Shown piece after piece: positions 42,857 through 53,200 of a stretch of 64,000 nt of DNA. Under the pieces are notes generated by a model. It worked only from the letters and a program-made list of their open reading frames with translations. It was not told where the DNA came from and did no database searches. The stretch spans positions 100,600-164,599 of the forward strand of contig NZ_FOTE01000014.1 of the NCBI RefSeq assembly GCF_900114475.1, written 5' to 3'. This DNA is from Paenibacillus sp. 1_12 (GTDB lineage Bacteria > Bacillota > Bacilli > Paenibacillales > NBRC-103111). Every line of letters starts with the position of its first letter. Within the stretch, counting starts at the first letter, position 1. The translations under genes were made by a program, and so were the position numbers.

Positions 42857-44023
42857 ATGACGGAGGCTGTGAACAAAAGTAACCGCATGGACTGGCATCG
42901 GTTGAAGCAAGACATGCTTGAGGCTGCTTCCGCGCTCGGTATTGATAAGATTGGGATTTCCAGCGCGGAGCCTTTTGTGGAATTAAAATCGATCCTGCTG
43001 CAGCATCGCGCCAAAGGCTATGAATCGGGCTTTGAGGAGAAGGATCTTGATAAACGGACAGAGCCTGCACTCAGCTTGGCAGAACCCCGATCGATCATTT
43101 CCATCGCTGTAGCCTACCCATCCAAGCTGTCCAATGCGCCACGCTCGGAGCGGGGTGCATACCGGGGTATCTTTTCACGCTCGGCTTGGGGTCTCGACTA
43201 TCATCAGGTGCTGCGTAACCGACTGCAGCGGCTAGAGGCCTGGATTCGCGAACGAGTTCCTGAGGCTCGGATGGAAAGTATGGTAGATACAGGAGTCTTG
43301 GTAGATCGAGCAGTTGCGGAGCGGGCAGGACTTGGTTTTATCGGGAAGAACTGTTCAGTGATTACTCCCGAATTCGGTTCATGGGTATATTTAGGTGAAA
43401 TGATTACGAATTTGCCTCTGCCCTTTGATGTACCCGTCACAGAAAGCTGCGGCGACTGTACCCTGTGTATAGATGCCTGTCCAACTGGAGCTTTGGTTGG
43501 CCCCGGACAGCTGAATGCCCCTCGCTGTATTTCCTATGTAACCCAAACCAAGGGGCATGTAGAAGATGATGAGATGAAAGAAAAGATCGGAAACCGTCTA
43601 TATGGCTGCGATACGTGCCAGATTGTGTGCCCGAAGAACAAGGGGAAGAACTGGACGCATCATCCCGAGCTTCAGCCGGATGCAGAACAGGTTAAGCCGC
43701 TGCTGCTTCCACTCTTGAAGATGAGCAATCGTGAATTCAAAGAGCGTTTTGGTACAAGCTCTGCTGCGTGGCGCGGCAGGAAGCCTATTCAACGCAATGC
43801 AATTTATGCGTTAGGACATTTTAAAGATCAAACAGCTGTGCCCGTTCTTCACGAATTGCTTATGACAGATGAGAGGCCGGAAATCAGAGCTTCCGCTGCA
43901 TGGGCATTAGGAAGAATCGGAGGCAAGCAGGCCGAAATGGCCATAGAAGAAGCACGTGGCAAAGAACGGCAAGAAACGGTTCTTATGGAGCTGGATAAAG
44001 CAATTCAATCCTTCAAGCTATGA
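42857..44023 (+). CDS. queG: Epoxyqueuosine reductase
   Basis: 388 residues. The N-terminal cobalamin-binding domain carries the catalytic Asp in MVDTGVLVDRAVAERAGLGF; two 4Fe-4S motifs follow (CGDCTLCIDACPTGAL and CDTCQIVCPKNKG), and the C terminus has two HEAT-like repeats (RAAWAL-type: IRASAAWALGRIGG). It reduces epoxyqueuosine to queuosine in tRNA and needs vitamin B12. ATG 42857 lies nine bases after GAGGTG; earlier in-frame codons overlap that site. Confidence 0.95.
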   Translation: MTEAVNKSNRMDWHRLKQDMLEAASALGIDKIGISSAEPFVELKSILLQHRAKGYESGFEEKDLDKRTEPALSLAEPRSIISIAVAYPSKLSNAPRSERGAYRGIFSRSAWGLDYHQVLRNRLQRLEAWIRERVPEARMESMVDTGVLVDRAVAERAGLGFIGKNCSVITPEFGSWVYLGEMITNLPLPFDVPVTESCGDCTLCIDACPTGALVGPGQLNAPRCISYVTQTKGHVEDDEMKEKIGNRLYGCDTCQIVCPKNKGKNWTHHPELQPDAEQVKPLLLPLLKMSNREFKERFGTSSAAWRGRKPIQRNAIYALGHFKDQTAVPVLHELLMTDERPEIRASAAWALGRIGGKQAEMAIEEARGKERQETVLMELDKAIQSFKL

Positions 44024-44160
44024 AATAATTGATTTCACTATCAGACTACGGTATGGAATTGGAAGGACAGAACATAGGCTTTGTCAAATCAAATATGGAC
44101 GTGTTACACACGATTTCAACAGCTATTTTGAGCCGTCAACACGTTCGGAACGGAGACCCA

Positions 44161-45192
44161 ATGAGATACGTACACATTGATAATGTAGAGCCAGGGCAGC
44201 ATTTGGGGAGGACGATTTTTTCCGGTAACGGTGCCGTTTTATTATCGGATGGGGTGCAGCTTACAGTTTATATGATAAATACGCTGAACCGCATAGGGGT
44301 TACGATGGTTTATATTAAAGATCCGCTGTTTGAGGATATCGAGATTGTGGATATTGTTTCCGAAGAGACGAAGCGGGCGGTGATGCAGCGGATGGGACAA
44401 ACCTTTGATTCCATTCGCTCTGGTAAAGACTTCAATACACGTAACATTAACGGAAGCATTGATAATTTGCTGGATGAAATTATGAAAAATAAAGATGTGC
44501 TGGTCCAGCTGTCTGATATCCGCACGAAGGATAATGAAATGTATGTTCATGCGCTTAATGTCAGCATGATGTCTGCATTGATCGGAATTCAAATGGAGCT
44601 GTCCATGAACCAACTGAGGGAGCTCGTTATCGGTGCGATGCTTCATGATATCGGGAAGGTTGAGTTGATCACGGACGATACGTCCGAGGATTTAAAGAAG
44701 CACCACACCTGGCGAGGGTTTGAGATGTTGAAGAACAAACGTGAGCTAAGCCTGCTAATTGCCCATGTTGCTTTTCAGCATCATGAGAAGATGAACGGGA
44801 GCGGCTTGCCAAGAGAGATGCAGGGAGATCAAATCCACCTGTATGCACGAATTGTAGCTGTTGCGAACACCTACGATAATCTGCTGTTTGATTCTTCACA
44901 GGGTCGGCGTTTGCTGCCGCATGAAGCCTGTGAACATATGATGGTCTTGGCAGGCGAGGAGCTTGACAGGGAGATTGTCATTCAGTTTCTGCGAACGATT
45001 TCTGTCTATCCTACCGGTACTTCTGTTAAGCTGTCTTCTAGGGAAACAGGTGTAGTAGTGGGGCAGCACAGAGGGCTTCCAGGACGTCCTGTCGTCAGAG
45101 TCGTTAAGTCAGAATCAGGAACGGATCTGGAGGTCATAGAGGTCGATCTTGCCAAGCATACAACCGTATTTATCGATAGTGTGCTGCAGTAA
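44161..45192 (+). CDS. HD-GYP domain protein, probable c-di-GMP phosphodiesterase
   Basis: 343 residues. An N-terminal region of about 110 residues (VEPGQHLGRTIFSGNGAVLL) precedes the HD-GYP domain: HDIGK carries the HD pair, and HHEKMNGSGLP replaces the usual HHE-DG-GYP signature, so the GYP triad reads GLP. The metal ligands remain. The C-terminal wing ISVYPTGTSVKLSSRETG then LPGRPVVRVV is usual. It may degrade c-di-GMP or act as a receptor; the GYP change leaves activity uncertain. ATG 44161 has ACGGAGA upstream; the 137 bases after queG hold no gene. Confidence 0.88.
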   Translation: MRYVHIDNVEPGQHLGRTIFSGNGAVLLSDGVQLTVYMINTLNRIGVTMVYIKDPLFEDIEIVDIVSEETKRAVMQRMGQTFDSIRSGKDFNTRNINGSIDNLLDEIMKNKDVLVQLSDIRTKDNEMYVHALNVSMMSALIGIQMELSMNQLRELVIGAMLHDIGKVELITDDTSEDLKKHHTWRGFEMLKNKRELSLLIAHVAFQHHEKMNGSGLPREMQGDQIHLYARIVAVANTYDNLLFDSSQGRRLLPHEACEHMMVLAGEELDREIVIQFLRTISVYPTGTSVKLSSRETGVVVGQHRGLPGRPVVRVVKSESGTDLEVIEVDLAKHTTVFIDSVLQ

Positions 45193-45233
45193 GAAACAGG
45201 AAATCCTTTGTGAACATTATTAATAAAAGTGAG

Positions 45234-45262
45234 TTGTGCCCAATCCTCTTATTTGTTAAGAT
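45234..45262 (+). promoter_or_regulatory. Possible promoter of the UPF0154 gene
   Basis: TTGTGC and TAAGAT are 17 bases apart, about 30 bases of leader before ATG 45301. Confidence 0.45.
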
Positions 45263-45300
45263 ACAGTAATGATCAATAGTAGTGAGGTGAATGAGCAACG

Positions 45301-45513
45301 ATGTGGAACTATATCATTCCAATAATAACTTTGCTTTTGGGGGGAGTCGGTGGTTTCTTTGCAGGTGTGTATTATTTGCGCAGGCAACTTGAAAAGATGC
45401 AGAGCAATCCCGAAATGCTACAGGAAATGGCCAAGAAAATGGGCTACAATCTGGACAAGAAGCAGCTTGGCAAAGCACAGCAAATGATGAAAAATCGGAA
45501 ATTTCGTCCTTAA
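45301..45513 (+). CDS. UPF0154 (YneF-like) small membrane protein
   Basis: 70 residues: one N-terminal membrane helix (IIPIITLLLGGVGGFFAGVY) and a basic cytoplasmic tail ending MAKKMGYNLDKKQLGKAQQM and a few more residues. The family is widespread in Firmicutes; function unknown. RBS GTGAGGTGA. It is followed after 23 bases by folE. Confidence 0.88.
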   Translation: MWNYIIPIITLLLGGVGGFFAGVYYLRRQLEKMQSNPEMLQEMAKKMGYNLDKKQLGKAQQMMKNRKFRP

Positions 45514-45536
45514 CCATAGAGAGGTGGAACCGAGTC

Positions 45537-46127
45537 ATGCCAGCCAAAGATTATAGAAATACGAGTGTAATTAATAACCGTGCACTAATCGAAGGGCATG
45601 TCCGCGAAATTTTGCGGTTGATTGGTGAAGATGTGGATCGGGAGGGGCTGCAGGAAACACCAGCGAGAGTAACCCGAATGTATGAAGAAATCTTCGCAGG
45701 CTATGAGGCGGATTACAAGGATATATTAGGTGTAACCTTTGACGAGAAGCACGAAGAGCTTGTTATTATAAAAGATATCATCTATTACAGTCAGTGTGAG
45801 CACCATATGGCGCCATTTTTTGGCAGCATTCATATTGGTTACATTCCCAGCGGGAAAATTGCCGGACTCAGTAAATTTGCCCGATTGGTTGATGCGGTAA
45901 CCCGCAAGCTTCAGGTACAGGAGCGCATTACGTCCGATTTGGCGAATATTTTGGAAGAGGAATTGGCTCCACATGGCTGTATGGTTGTTGTTGAAGGCGA
46001 ACACTTGTGTATGTGCTCCAGAGGCGTGAAGAAAACAGGCAGTAAGACAGTAACTTCAGCAGTGCGCGGTACGTTCCGTACGAATGAGGCGCTCCGTTCA
46101 GAGTTTTTATCCTTAATCAGGCATTAA
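45537..46127 (+). CDS. folE: GTP cyclohydrolase I
   Basis: 196 residues. Zn ligands Cys and His in YYSQCEHHMAPF and a second Cys in EGEHLCMCSRGVKK; SKFARLVDAVTRKLQVQER and GSKTVTSAVRGTF are the family blocks. First step of tetrahydrofolate synthesis, and in many bacteria also the entry to queuosine precursors, which fits queG nearby. RBS GAGAGGTGG. Confidence 0.96.
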   Translation: MPAKDYRNTSVINNRALIEGHVREILRLIGEDVDREGLQETPARVTRMYEEIFAGYEADYKDILGVTFDEKHEELVIIKDIIYYSQCEHHMAPFFGSIHIGYIPSGKIAGLSKFARLVDAVTRKLQVQERITSDLANILEEELAPHGCMVVVEGEHLCMCSRGVKKTGSKTVTSAVRGTFRTNEALRSEFLSLIRH

Positions 46128-46133
46128 ACCAAT

Positions 46134-46179
46134 AAACAGGCTAACGTCCCTCTAATGAAGGATGCAAGCCTGTTTTTTT
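46134..46179 (+). terminator. Intrinsic terminator after folE
   Basis: AACAGGCT pairs with AGCCTGTT, followed by seven T in total. Confidence 0.9.
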
Positions 46180-46299
46180 AAGAAAGATCCGCATTTATAG
46201 TTTTTGAGCGTTGCAGAACGATACTTATCTCGCAATGAAACGACTGCCCAAACATGGCTGTAGATTCGACGGATGATCTCTGACTCTCAGTGCTTCTTA

Positions 46300-47319
46300 T
46301 TATTTTCCACTGTCAGCAGAGAGAATCGGTTGGGCACTCATCCCCTTAAGGAACCCCATCGCCACGGATAGATAGGTTCTTTTTTGTGCTTTGAATATTA
46401 GCTCATGCGTATCATTAGGCAGCAGCCACAGCTGTGCGTTGGAGCTGGCAGATTGATTGCGGAAAATGTCCTGAACCATTTCATAAGGGGCACGTTGGTC
46501 CTGTTTGCCATGGATAAATAAAATGGGCATCGGATATTGTGCTTCCTTGACCTGAGTATAAGGAATTTGATTCAGACTAACTCCATTAATTAACGGGAAA
46601 AATAAATGAACGAGAGCCAGTGAAGGGAACTTCGGCAGGTTCGCTATTTGTTTCATATTGTGATACATCGTTTCAGGCTCCAGAATGAAGGTGCTGTCCA
46701 GAATCATCCCGTCAATATCTTTAGTCTGTAGCGCCGCCTGCAGAGCCGTACCTGCCCCCATAGAGAAGCCCCATATATATACGGACTCTGAACCTTTATC
46801 TTTGGCATATTTGACGGCACCAAGCAATTCCTGGGACTCGCGAATTCCGCCGGTTGCGCTGATCTTGGGTTGTACATATCCGTAGTCGAACATCAGCACG
46901 TTGTAATTTTGCTTATGAAGCTCTTGTGCCAAGCTGTACAAAGGTACCCAGATCTCCTCTCTATTACCGCCGTAGCCATGGGAGAATATAACGGTTTTGC
47001 TATGGGAAGAGGGAGCTACTGCTGGGATATACCAGCCTGATAAAATGGTGCTGTCGTTCAAGCTCGGAAATGTAATGTCTTCATAAGCAGCTCCGAACGA
47101 CAAGCTTGGATTAGAGCGCAATGGATCGATATGGGGCCTTGCCAATGTCCAGGCAATATAGGCGTGGAATGCCATAACCAGACTAAATAAGAGGAGTAGT
47201 AAGGAAATGAGTGCAATCAGCACCTGTTTAACTCTTCGTTTAATCTGTATCGGTCGATTGAGAGCGGTTTCTAATTGGGCTGTAGTGATTTGAACGGATG
47301 GCAAAGGGTTTGTTTCCAT
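46300..47319 (-). CDS. Membrane-anchored alpha/beta hydrolase (YqkD-like)
   Basis: 339 residues. A single membrane helix at about 33-55, then an alpha/beta hydrolase domain outside or at the membrane: oxyanion segment FSHGYGGNREE, nucleophile Ser in GFSMGAG, Asp in HGKQDQRAPYE, His in NDTHELIF. A serine esterase or peptidase of unknown substrate. ATG 47319 is preceded by TAGGAGGGAT. Confidence 0.88.
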   Translation of the reverse strand: METNPLPSVQITTAQLETALNRPIQIKRRVKQVLIALISLLLLLFSLVMAFHAYIAWTLARPHIDPLRSNPSLSFGAAYEDITFPSLNDSTILSGWYIPAVAPSSHSKTVIFSHGYGGNREEIWVPLYSLAQELHKQNYNVLMFDYGYVQPKISATGGIRESQELLGAVKYAKDKGSESVYIWGFSMGAGTALQAALQTKDIDGMILDSTFILEPETMYHNMKQIANLPKFPSLALVHLFFPLINGVSLNQIPYTQVKEAQYPMPILFIHGKQDQRAPYEMVQDIFRNQSASSNAQLWLLPNDTHELIFKAQKRTYLSVAMGFLKGMSAQPILSADSGK

Positions 47320-47564
47320 CGAAATCCCTCCTAGTTGACTAAAATAACATGTTGTTGAGAATGCACAGCGGATGGCTATTTGCTTAGATAATAGGATTAC
47401 GATGATAGGTTAATAGTTAACTCGTAATTCGTACTCATTCATCTTAATACTTCTTATAGTAAGACCGGAATCGGGTATCGTCAATCAACGGGGAGAAATG
47501 TAAACATGCTGTAATATACATGTAACAGTAGCAGCCCAGCAATGAATTAAAGTCAATAAACACT
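47320..47564. other. Divergent spacer hydrolase / iclR
   Basis: AT-rich, no gene supported. I see no convincing promoter for the hydrolase gene; the iclR promoter starts at 47565. Confidence 0.35.
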
Positions 47565-47593
47565 TTGCGGTAAATGCGGACTTGAGTTATACT
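47565..47593 (+). promoter_or_regulatory. Promoter of the IclR-type regulator gene
   Basis: TTGCGG and TATACT separated by 17 bases; transcription would start near 47600. Confidence 0.65.
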
Positions 47594-47605
47594 ATATGTA
47601 ACAGG

Positions 47606-47622
47606 GTTTCACCAAGTGAAAC
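47606..47622 (+). promoter_or_regulatory. Dyad operator candidate of the IclR-type gene
   Basis: GTTTCAC-CAA-GTGAAAC is a perfect inverted repeat with a three-base centre, located at about +6 to +22 of the predicted transcript and just before the GGGGG ribosome binding site. The placement suits autorepression. A dyad of the same layout precedes acnA (57275-57293). Confidence 0.65.
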
Positions 47623-47643
47623 GAAAAATCGGGGGAAATTGTG

Positions 47644-48387
47644 ATGGAGGACGGCAAATTGACTGTGCGTGCGGTTGAGCGCGCTTTGGATATACTGCTT
47701 TGCTTTACGGATGAACCTGATCTGAGCTTGACGGAAATTGCCGTCCGCGTTTCTCTGCATAAAAGCACAGTGCATCGCTTATTAGCTTCACTGGAGGGAA
47801 AGGGCTTTATATTGCGTGATTTTGCAACGGATAAGTATCGATTGGGCTTTCGTATTTGGGAGCTGTCTGCCAATATGGTGCATAGCGATGATCCTGCAAT
47901 GATTCTGCTGCCGGATATGGAACGATTGCGTGATCAGTTGGATGAGACGATTAGCCTCTACGTATGTGACGGCTTGGAGCGTGTACGCGTACAGGCGGTT
48001 GAGAGCAATCAAGCGATAAGGCGCGTGGCGCCTATTGGTGCAAGGCTGCCTTTGTATGTCGGTGCGTCCAGCAAGATTCTGGTAGCCTTCGCCGATCCAC
48101 AGCTGCTGGAGTCACTACTGAAAGCTGATAATCTGCCAACGGCAATGGAACGTACTGTATTTCTTCGGCAGCTGGCTGAGGCTAAGGAGCTTGGTTATGC
48201 AACTAGTGTCGAAGAACGGGAGCTCGGCACAGCAGCTGTAGCTGTACCTATCTACAATCAGGCACAGCAGCTGGTGGCTTCACTAGCGGTGAGCGGACCT
48301 TCCAATCGATTGACATTAGCAAAGATGAAGGAGCACGCTCCTGTATTGATCGAAGCTGCTCGCCGAATGGGCAAGATGCTCAGATGA
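47644..48387 (+). CDS. IclR family transcriptional regulator
   Basis: 247 residues. N-terminal winged HTH (VRAVERALDILLCF, LTEIAVRVSLHKSTVHRLLA) and the C-terminal IclR effector domain (IAPIGA-like RRVAPIGARLPLYVGASSKI, ELGTAAVAVPIYN). Members bind small carboxylic acids and repress catabolic or glyoxylate genes. No catabolic operon lies beside it, so its targets are elsewhere; the shared dyad points to acnA. The start may be ATG 47644 (eight bases from GGGGG) or GTG 47641. Confidence 0.92.
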   Translation: MEDGKLTVRAVERALDILLCFTDEPDLSLTEIAVRVSLHKSTVHRLLASLEGKGFILRDFATDKYRLGFRIWELSANMVHSDDPAMILLPDMERLRDQLDETISLYVCDGLERVRVQAVESNQAIRRVAPIGARLPLYVGASSKILVAFADPQLLESLLKADNLPTAMERTVFLRQLAEAKELGYATSVEERELGTAAVAVPIYNQAQQLVASLAVSGPSNRLTLAKMKEHAPVLIEAARRMGKMLR

Positions 48388-48408
48388 GTGAATCGCATAA
48401 AAGATCCT

Positions 48409-48450
48409 AACACAGCTTACCGGTCGATCGGGTGGGCTGTGTTATTTTTA
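48409..48450 (+). terminator. Intrinsic terminator after iclR-type gene
   Basis: AACACAGC pairs with GCTGTGTT with an inner helix, followed by ATTTTT. Confidence 0.85.
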
Positions 48451-48500
48451 AAAACTATCCTAATTCTACGCCTTCAATTAGAGACTTGTGAAATCAATTG

Positions 48501-48537
48501 AAAAGCCTCATGAACCATTGATTATGGTTTATGAGGC
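48501..48537 (-). terminator. Intrinsic terminator after the 453-residue SLH protein gene
   Basis: On the - strand GCCTCATAAACCAT pairs with ATGGTTCATGAGGC at all but one position, followed by TTTTC. Confidence 0.85.
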
Positions 48538-48577
48538 ATAAGGATGACGGATCTTGTCCTTCCACTGAATCTATGGC

Positions 48578-49939
48578 TTATGGGGTAACAGGTTCTGGTT
48601 TTTGCTTATCCAGCTTGACGGTAAGTGTAATCGTCCCGCCCTTTTTATTAATGATTGACGTGTTCCTCTGCTGTGTACGGAGTCCAACTGTCTGGACTCC
48701 GTTAACATCAATGGTCATGGGGAATAATTCCTGTTTGTACAAGGTGGCTTTACCGCCAATATTCACTATTAGATCGACCATTTCTGTTTTATCTTGGCTA
48801 GCCAGATTAATAGTGAGGTATCTATAGTCCTGCGGAATAACGGCTGTGTCAATCTCGCCATCTTTCTTCACGTTCTTAGCCAATGAACCCTGATCGTTAC
48901 TAGGTCCTTGCAGTTTAAAGTAATCGCGTACCTTGACGGTTGTGGGGTTGGAGCTGCTGCCTTCTGTCGTGCCTCCATAACCACCGTAGCCATTTCCAAT
49001 AGAGCCTGCTAAGCCGCCGCTGACGCCTTGATCTCCAGTATTGGCTTGCTCAAGGCTAATGTTGGTGTAATCAGGCAGCCAATAATTTTTCTTGAGAAAG
49101 TTATATATACGATTTAGGATCGTTACAGCTTCTGCTCTCGTGACTTTGTCCAAAGGACGAAAGTATCCATCCGCGGTTGCCGTCATGATCCCGGAAGCCT
49201 GCAGGCTGGCCAAGCTACTTGCCTGGGCATTGGAGAATCCATCTGTTCCAAAACCGCAGTCGACTGCATCTGTTCCGAGAAATAACGAGGGCAAAACCCC
49301 ATTACTGGTCGTGATCTGTACGTTGACGGTTTCCAATCTTCTATCCGCTTTTACAGCAGCATCATAATCTTCTTTATTTTTATAAAATTTCACAGGAACA
49401 TCCTTGAGACTGGCTACAACAGAACATACATCATTAGGACTTAAACGTCGATCAATCAAGCGAGTATCAAAAAAAGAATATAGCATGTTAGACAGCTCAA
49501 GTCGACTTAGTTCTGTATCAGGCAAGAAAGTAAGCCGTCCGCTCGGATCAACCCCGTACACACCCCATTGGAACGATTGGTTGTAAATCTCCGAAATAGG
49601 CTTATAGGCCCAATGTTGAGGAGTTACATCGGAAAATCCATCAATCTTTTGTTGTCCTGACGCAGTCAAATTAGGTCGGTACGTATTAAATAGCTTGTAA
49701 ATCATTTGGGTCCATTCCGCTTTGGTAATCGTCTTATCCGGTCGGAAAGTACCATCCGTATAACCGGTCAGCACCTGTTTTTCTGCCATTACATAAATCG
49801 AGCTCACAGCCCATGCCTTCTGTTGCATATCGATATCGCTGAAGGAAACCTCGGCTTTTGCGGAAGGTCCGGGCACTATCAAAGCAACAGCCAATAGTAA
49901 GACAATCGACTTCATCTTTTTAACATATGTACCTATCAT
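48578..49939 (-). CDS. Secreted protein with N-terminal SLH domains
   Basis: 453 residues. Signal peptide (about 1-29, SAKA end), then three S-layer homology segments: WAVSSIYVMAEKQVLTGYTD with GTFRPDKTITKAEWTQMIY; HWAYKPISEIYNQSFQWGVY with the FLPDTELSRLELSNMLY part; and one at about 215-290 (LASLQASGIMTATADGYFRP, VTRAEAVTILNRIYNFL). The C-terminal ~130 residues follow a Gly-rich linker and form a beta-rich domain. SLH domains bind pyruvylated secondary wall polymer, so the protein sits on the cell surface. RBS GGAGG. Divergent from the giant SLH protein gene. Confidence 0.9.
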   Translation of the reverse strand: MIGTYVKKMKSIVLLLAVALIVPGPSAKAEVSFSDIDMQQKAWAVSSIYVMAEKQVLTGYTDGTFRPDKTITKAEWTQMIYKLFNTYRPNLTASGQQKIDGFSDVTPQHWAYKPISEIYNQSFQWGVYGVDPSGRLTFLPDTELSRLELSNMLYSFFDTRLIDRRLSPNDVCSVVASLKDVPVKFYKNKEDYDAAVKADRRLETVNVQITTSNGVLPSLFLGTDAVDCGFGTDGFSNAQASSLASLQASGIMTATADGYFRPLDKVTRAEAVTILNRIYNFLKKNYWLPDYTNISLEQANTGDQGVSGGLAGSIGNGYGGYGGTTEGSSSNPTTVKVRDYFKLQGPSNDQGSLAKNVKKDGEIDTAVIPQDYRYLTINLASQDKTEMVDLIVNIGGKATLYKQELFPMTIDVNGVQTVGLRTQQRNTSIINKKGGTITLTVKLDKQKPEPVTP

Positions 49940-50258
49940 TCTTCAAACCTCCAATCTCATCCCTTATATCATCGGTATTACGTGTGTAAAAGTTGATATT
50001 TACGAGTAAATTGAACCGATTTCCACCTGTCTATAAGGTTGAGCACGATTGAAGCGCTGAAAATCGCTCTATATGGAACTTTTTTCAGTGATCATTAAAA
50101 AAAACTCGCCATCAAGCCGATATAATAATCATAGTCTAGTGGAGAAATTCTGTTTTAGGCAAATAATGCTAGTGGGGTTTAAGAATAGGGCGGTGGTTGT
50201 GAAGAGAGTGTAAGAAAGTTTGGGCCAAATCATAATTCATAATTAAGGAGCGATTGCA
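49940..50258. other. Divergent regulatory spacer between two SLH genes
   Basis: A TATAAT at 50121-50126 without a clear -35 may serve the + strand gene. The - strand promoter candidate is listed separately. No gene is seen. Confidence 0.4.
49963..49990 (-). promoter_or_regulatory. Possible promoter of the 453-residue SLH protein gene
   Basis: On the - strand TTTACA and TATAAG are separated by 16 bases, close to the RBS. Confidence 0.4.
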
Positions 50259-53200
50259 TTGAAATACTTGAAACACATGAAGAAAATAATAAATATAACG
50301 CTAATGCTGGCTTTGTTGGTATCGATAATTCCGTTGCCTAACGCTATTGCTGCAACATCTGCAAATTTCTTCCTTCCCGACGATGCAAAATTGCGTGAAA
50401 CTGGAAATATGGACATTACTACAACAGCTATTCCACCTTCACTTACAGCACCTGGTAATTTAAATCGTAATACTGCAAAAATCTCCAATGCCAGCACAAT
50501 CTCCATTGCAGGTACGTTCCAACAGGTAACTGGAACTACATTGTCAGTTACGGTTGAACAAATTACCTCGATTAATGGAAGTGCTTGGACGCCTCAAGTA
50601 GGCAGAATCTTCAATACGTCCGTGGGTGCTACGAACAACCGTTTTCAGGTAGCCAACGTACAGTTATTTCCTGGTTATAACCGGGTAACCTTTACTGGTG
50701 CACAGGGCGCAAGCAATAAATCCGATGTGTTCTATGTGCTATATGATTCCGCTCCGCTCATTAATAAATTGCAAATTACAGCAGGCGGTAGCTATGACTT
50801 GAATGAAAGTGCAGATCTGGTTCTGACCTCAAACTCTGCGTACATTCAAGGGGAAGCAAGTAATGCTAAAACGGTTACTGTGAACGGGCAAAATGCGACT
50901 GTATTACCTAATGGACTATTTTACTCTCCAGCGATTACTCTAACACCAGGGCTGAACAAGTTTGCTATTGTCTTAGCGAATGATACGGATTCTGTTAGCG
51001 TAAAGCGTCAAGTGTATTACTATGATAGCACCAAACCGTTTAATGGAGTCGATGTTACACTCGGAACCGAAACTCAATCCATTATTAATCAAACAGTAAC
51101 ACCTACTTTTACAGGTGCAGGAACTACAGCAGAGCTAAGATTGGATTTCCTGGTTCCTTATCAGTCAACAAAATTTGATAATGGACATGCTGACATTTTT
51201 ATAAATGGTGATAAGGTTAAGATTAAAAGTATACTCGCACCAATACCGACAGATCCTTTAATAGAAGTAGTAAATGAGACCGTCATTAATAACACATACG
51301 GCACTCCAGCATACAAAAAGGTAATTCTAACGACAGAGCCTTATAACTTACAAAAATCTGGCGTAGTTGTAAACCCCACACAGAATGTGTTCATCAGTGT
51401 CGATTATCCGAAGAATGATCCACTTAACCCTCAAATGGTACCTTCTCCTTCAGGAGGAACATTTACGTACAAATTGGCAGCGAATCAAACCTTGGTGAAG
51501 AATGTAACTATATTGACTGGATATGATGGTATCTCTGCTATCGATGATAATACACCAAGTGCGCCTTTTGATGGCTCACAGGTATCAGGACCGGAATTCT
51601 ATGTGCTGGTAGATGCCTCAAAGCCAATAGCGCCTGTTGTTGCACCGACTGCAGATAATCTAAGAGTCAATATTCAGCCTGCAGGCACTGCCACACTGGG
51701 TGTTGAACAGCTAACAGATCTAACTGATCCGGCTGCACCTACAGGTCCTGCTATCACGGGGACAAAGAGTGGGCAGCAGCTTTATAAAATTACCGGATTA
51801 CCTGAAGGTGCTCAAACACTTGCATTTTCTGTACTTAATGGACCTGTTACCTTTACAGGTAAAATCACATACGTATCCAAAATTTATGTAGATCTGGAGA
51901 ACCTCTATGACGAACAGGTTTTTCCGATAAACTCCATTTCGGGCGGGCAAAAAGTAGTATTAAAAGGTAAGCTTCTTGGTTTCGGTGTTAATAAAATCAA
52001 TGAACAATTGATTATTAATAATGTACCAAGTTCTGCATTGACCACATCGATACCATTTACACTTAGTACGATGAACGCAGACGGATCATATGATTTTGGA
52101 CCCATCGACTTGCCGATTGATGTATCTGGGCCCCTTTTCACTGGGCGCAACACGATTAAGATATTGGTTGATTATAGCGATCCTACCGTACCAGGAGGAA
52201 TTCTGCGTAAATATGTTAAAACAGTCACCTTCTATGTAGTAGACAGCAACACGCCTACTATTAAAGACGTTCGACCGCTCACGCCACCATCTGCTTCAGT
52301 TGGACATGTGAACAATTTAGGCAGTACGAATGCATCAGATTATTTGCCTGCTTCACCAGAGTTTACTTTTAATAATTCTTTAAATATATATACAACGACA
52401 CTGTCTAAATTCGACTTATACATTAACGGTTCCGGTGCGGACGCGGTGACCGTTAGAGACGGATCGACATCGCCAATCTTTATTGCAGACCCCACCGCAC
52501 CGTTTACAACATTGCCGGGAACTGCTGGAATCTATGAATCGGCGGACTTCAGCGGTAATAGAAGTGATTTCAGGATTCGACTGAATAATGTTGTCATCAC
52601 AGCAGGTTCACCACGCGTTTACACTATCGATTTTACTAATGCCAGTGGAGCGAAGGTAACGCAAACTCTTACCGTTCAGAGCCAAAGTGTTCCATATACG
52701 GTGCTTGCACCTAAGGCCAATACGGGCAATGCGATCATTGTAAATAGAAACTTTGTATTGTTTGATGTAGAGGCTGTTGGAGCCACTGACGTACAAATTA
52801 ATGGGAAGTCTGCTACATTACGATCGGATATTCCTAATCGTTATGTATATACTCTGACCGGCTTGAAAGGTGATACGGAAAATAAAATATCATTAGTAGT
52901 CAAAGGTAAGACTGCAGACGCTAAAGAAACAATTACAGTAAAGTATGTAACCAACCCGGCTGTTGGTTCGATGTTCATGGAGCCGATGGGGACTAAGCAC
53001 ACTGTATTCAATAAAATGGTTCAGCTTTCTTTCCCTAAAGGAAACGCGCTTAGGCGTGTTGTTGATGGGAAGATTGAACCTCAAGTTAATCTGTTGTTCG
53101 GAATAGCTGATCCTAAGAATGGTAATACGGATTTGGTTAACGACTATAATCAAGTCGTTGGTACTGAAATTGATTATCGAACAGCAAATACTAGCGCAGA

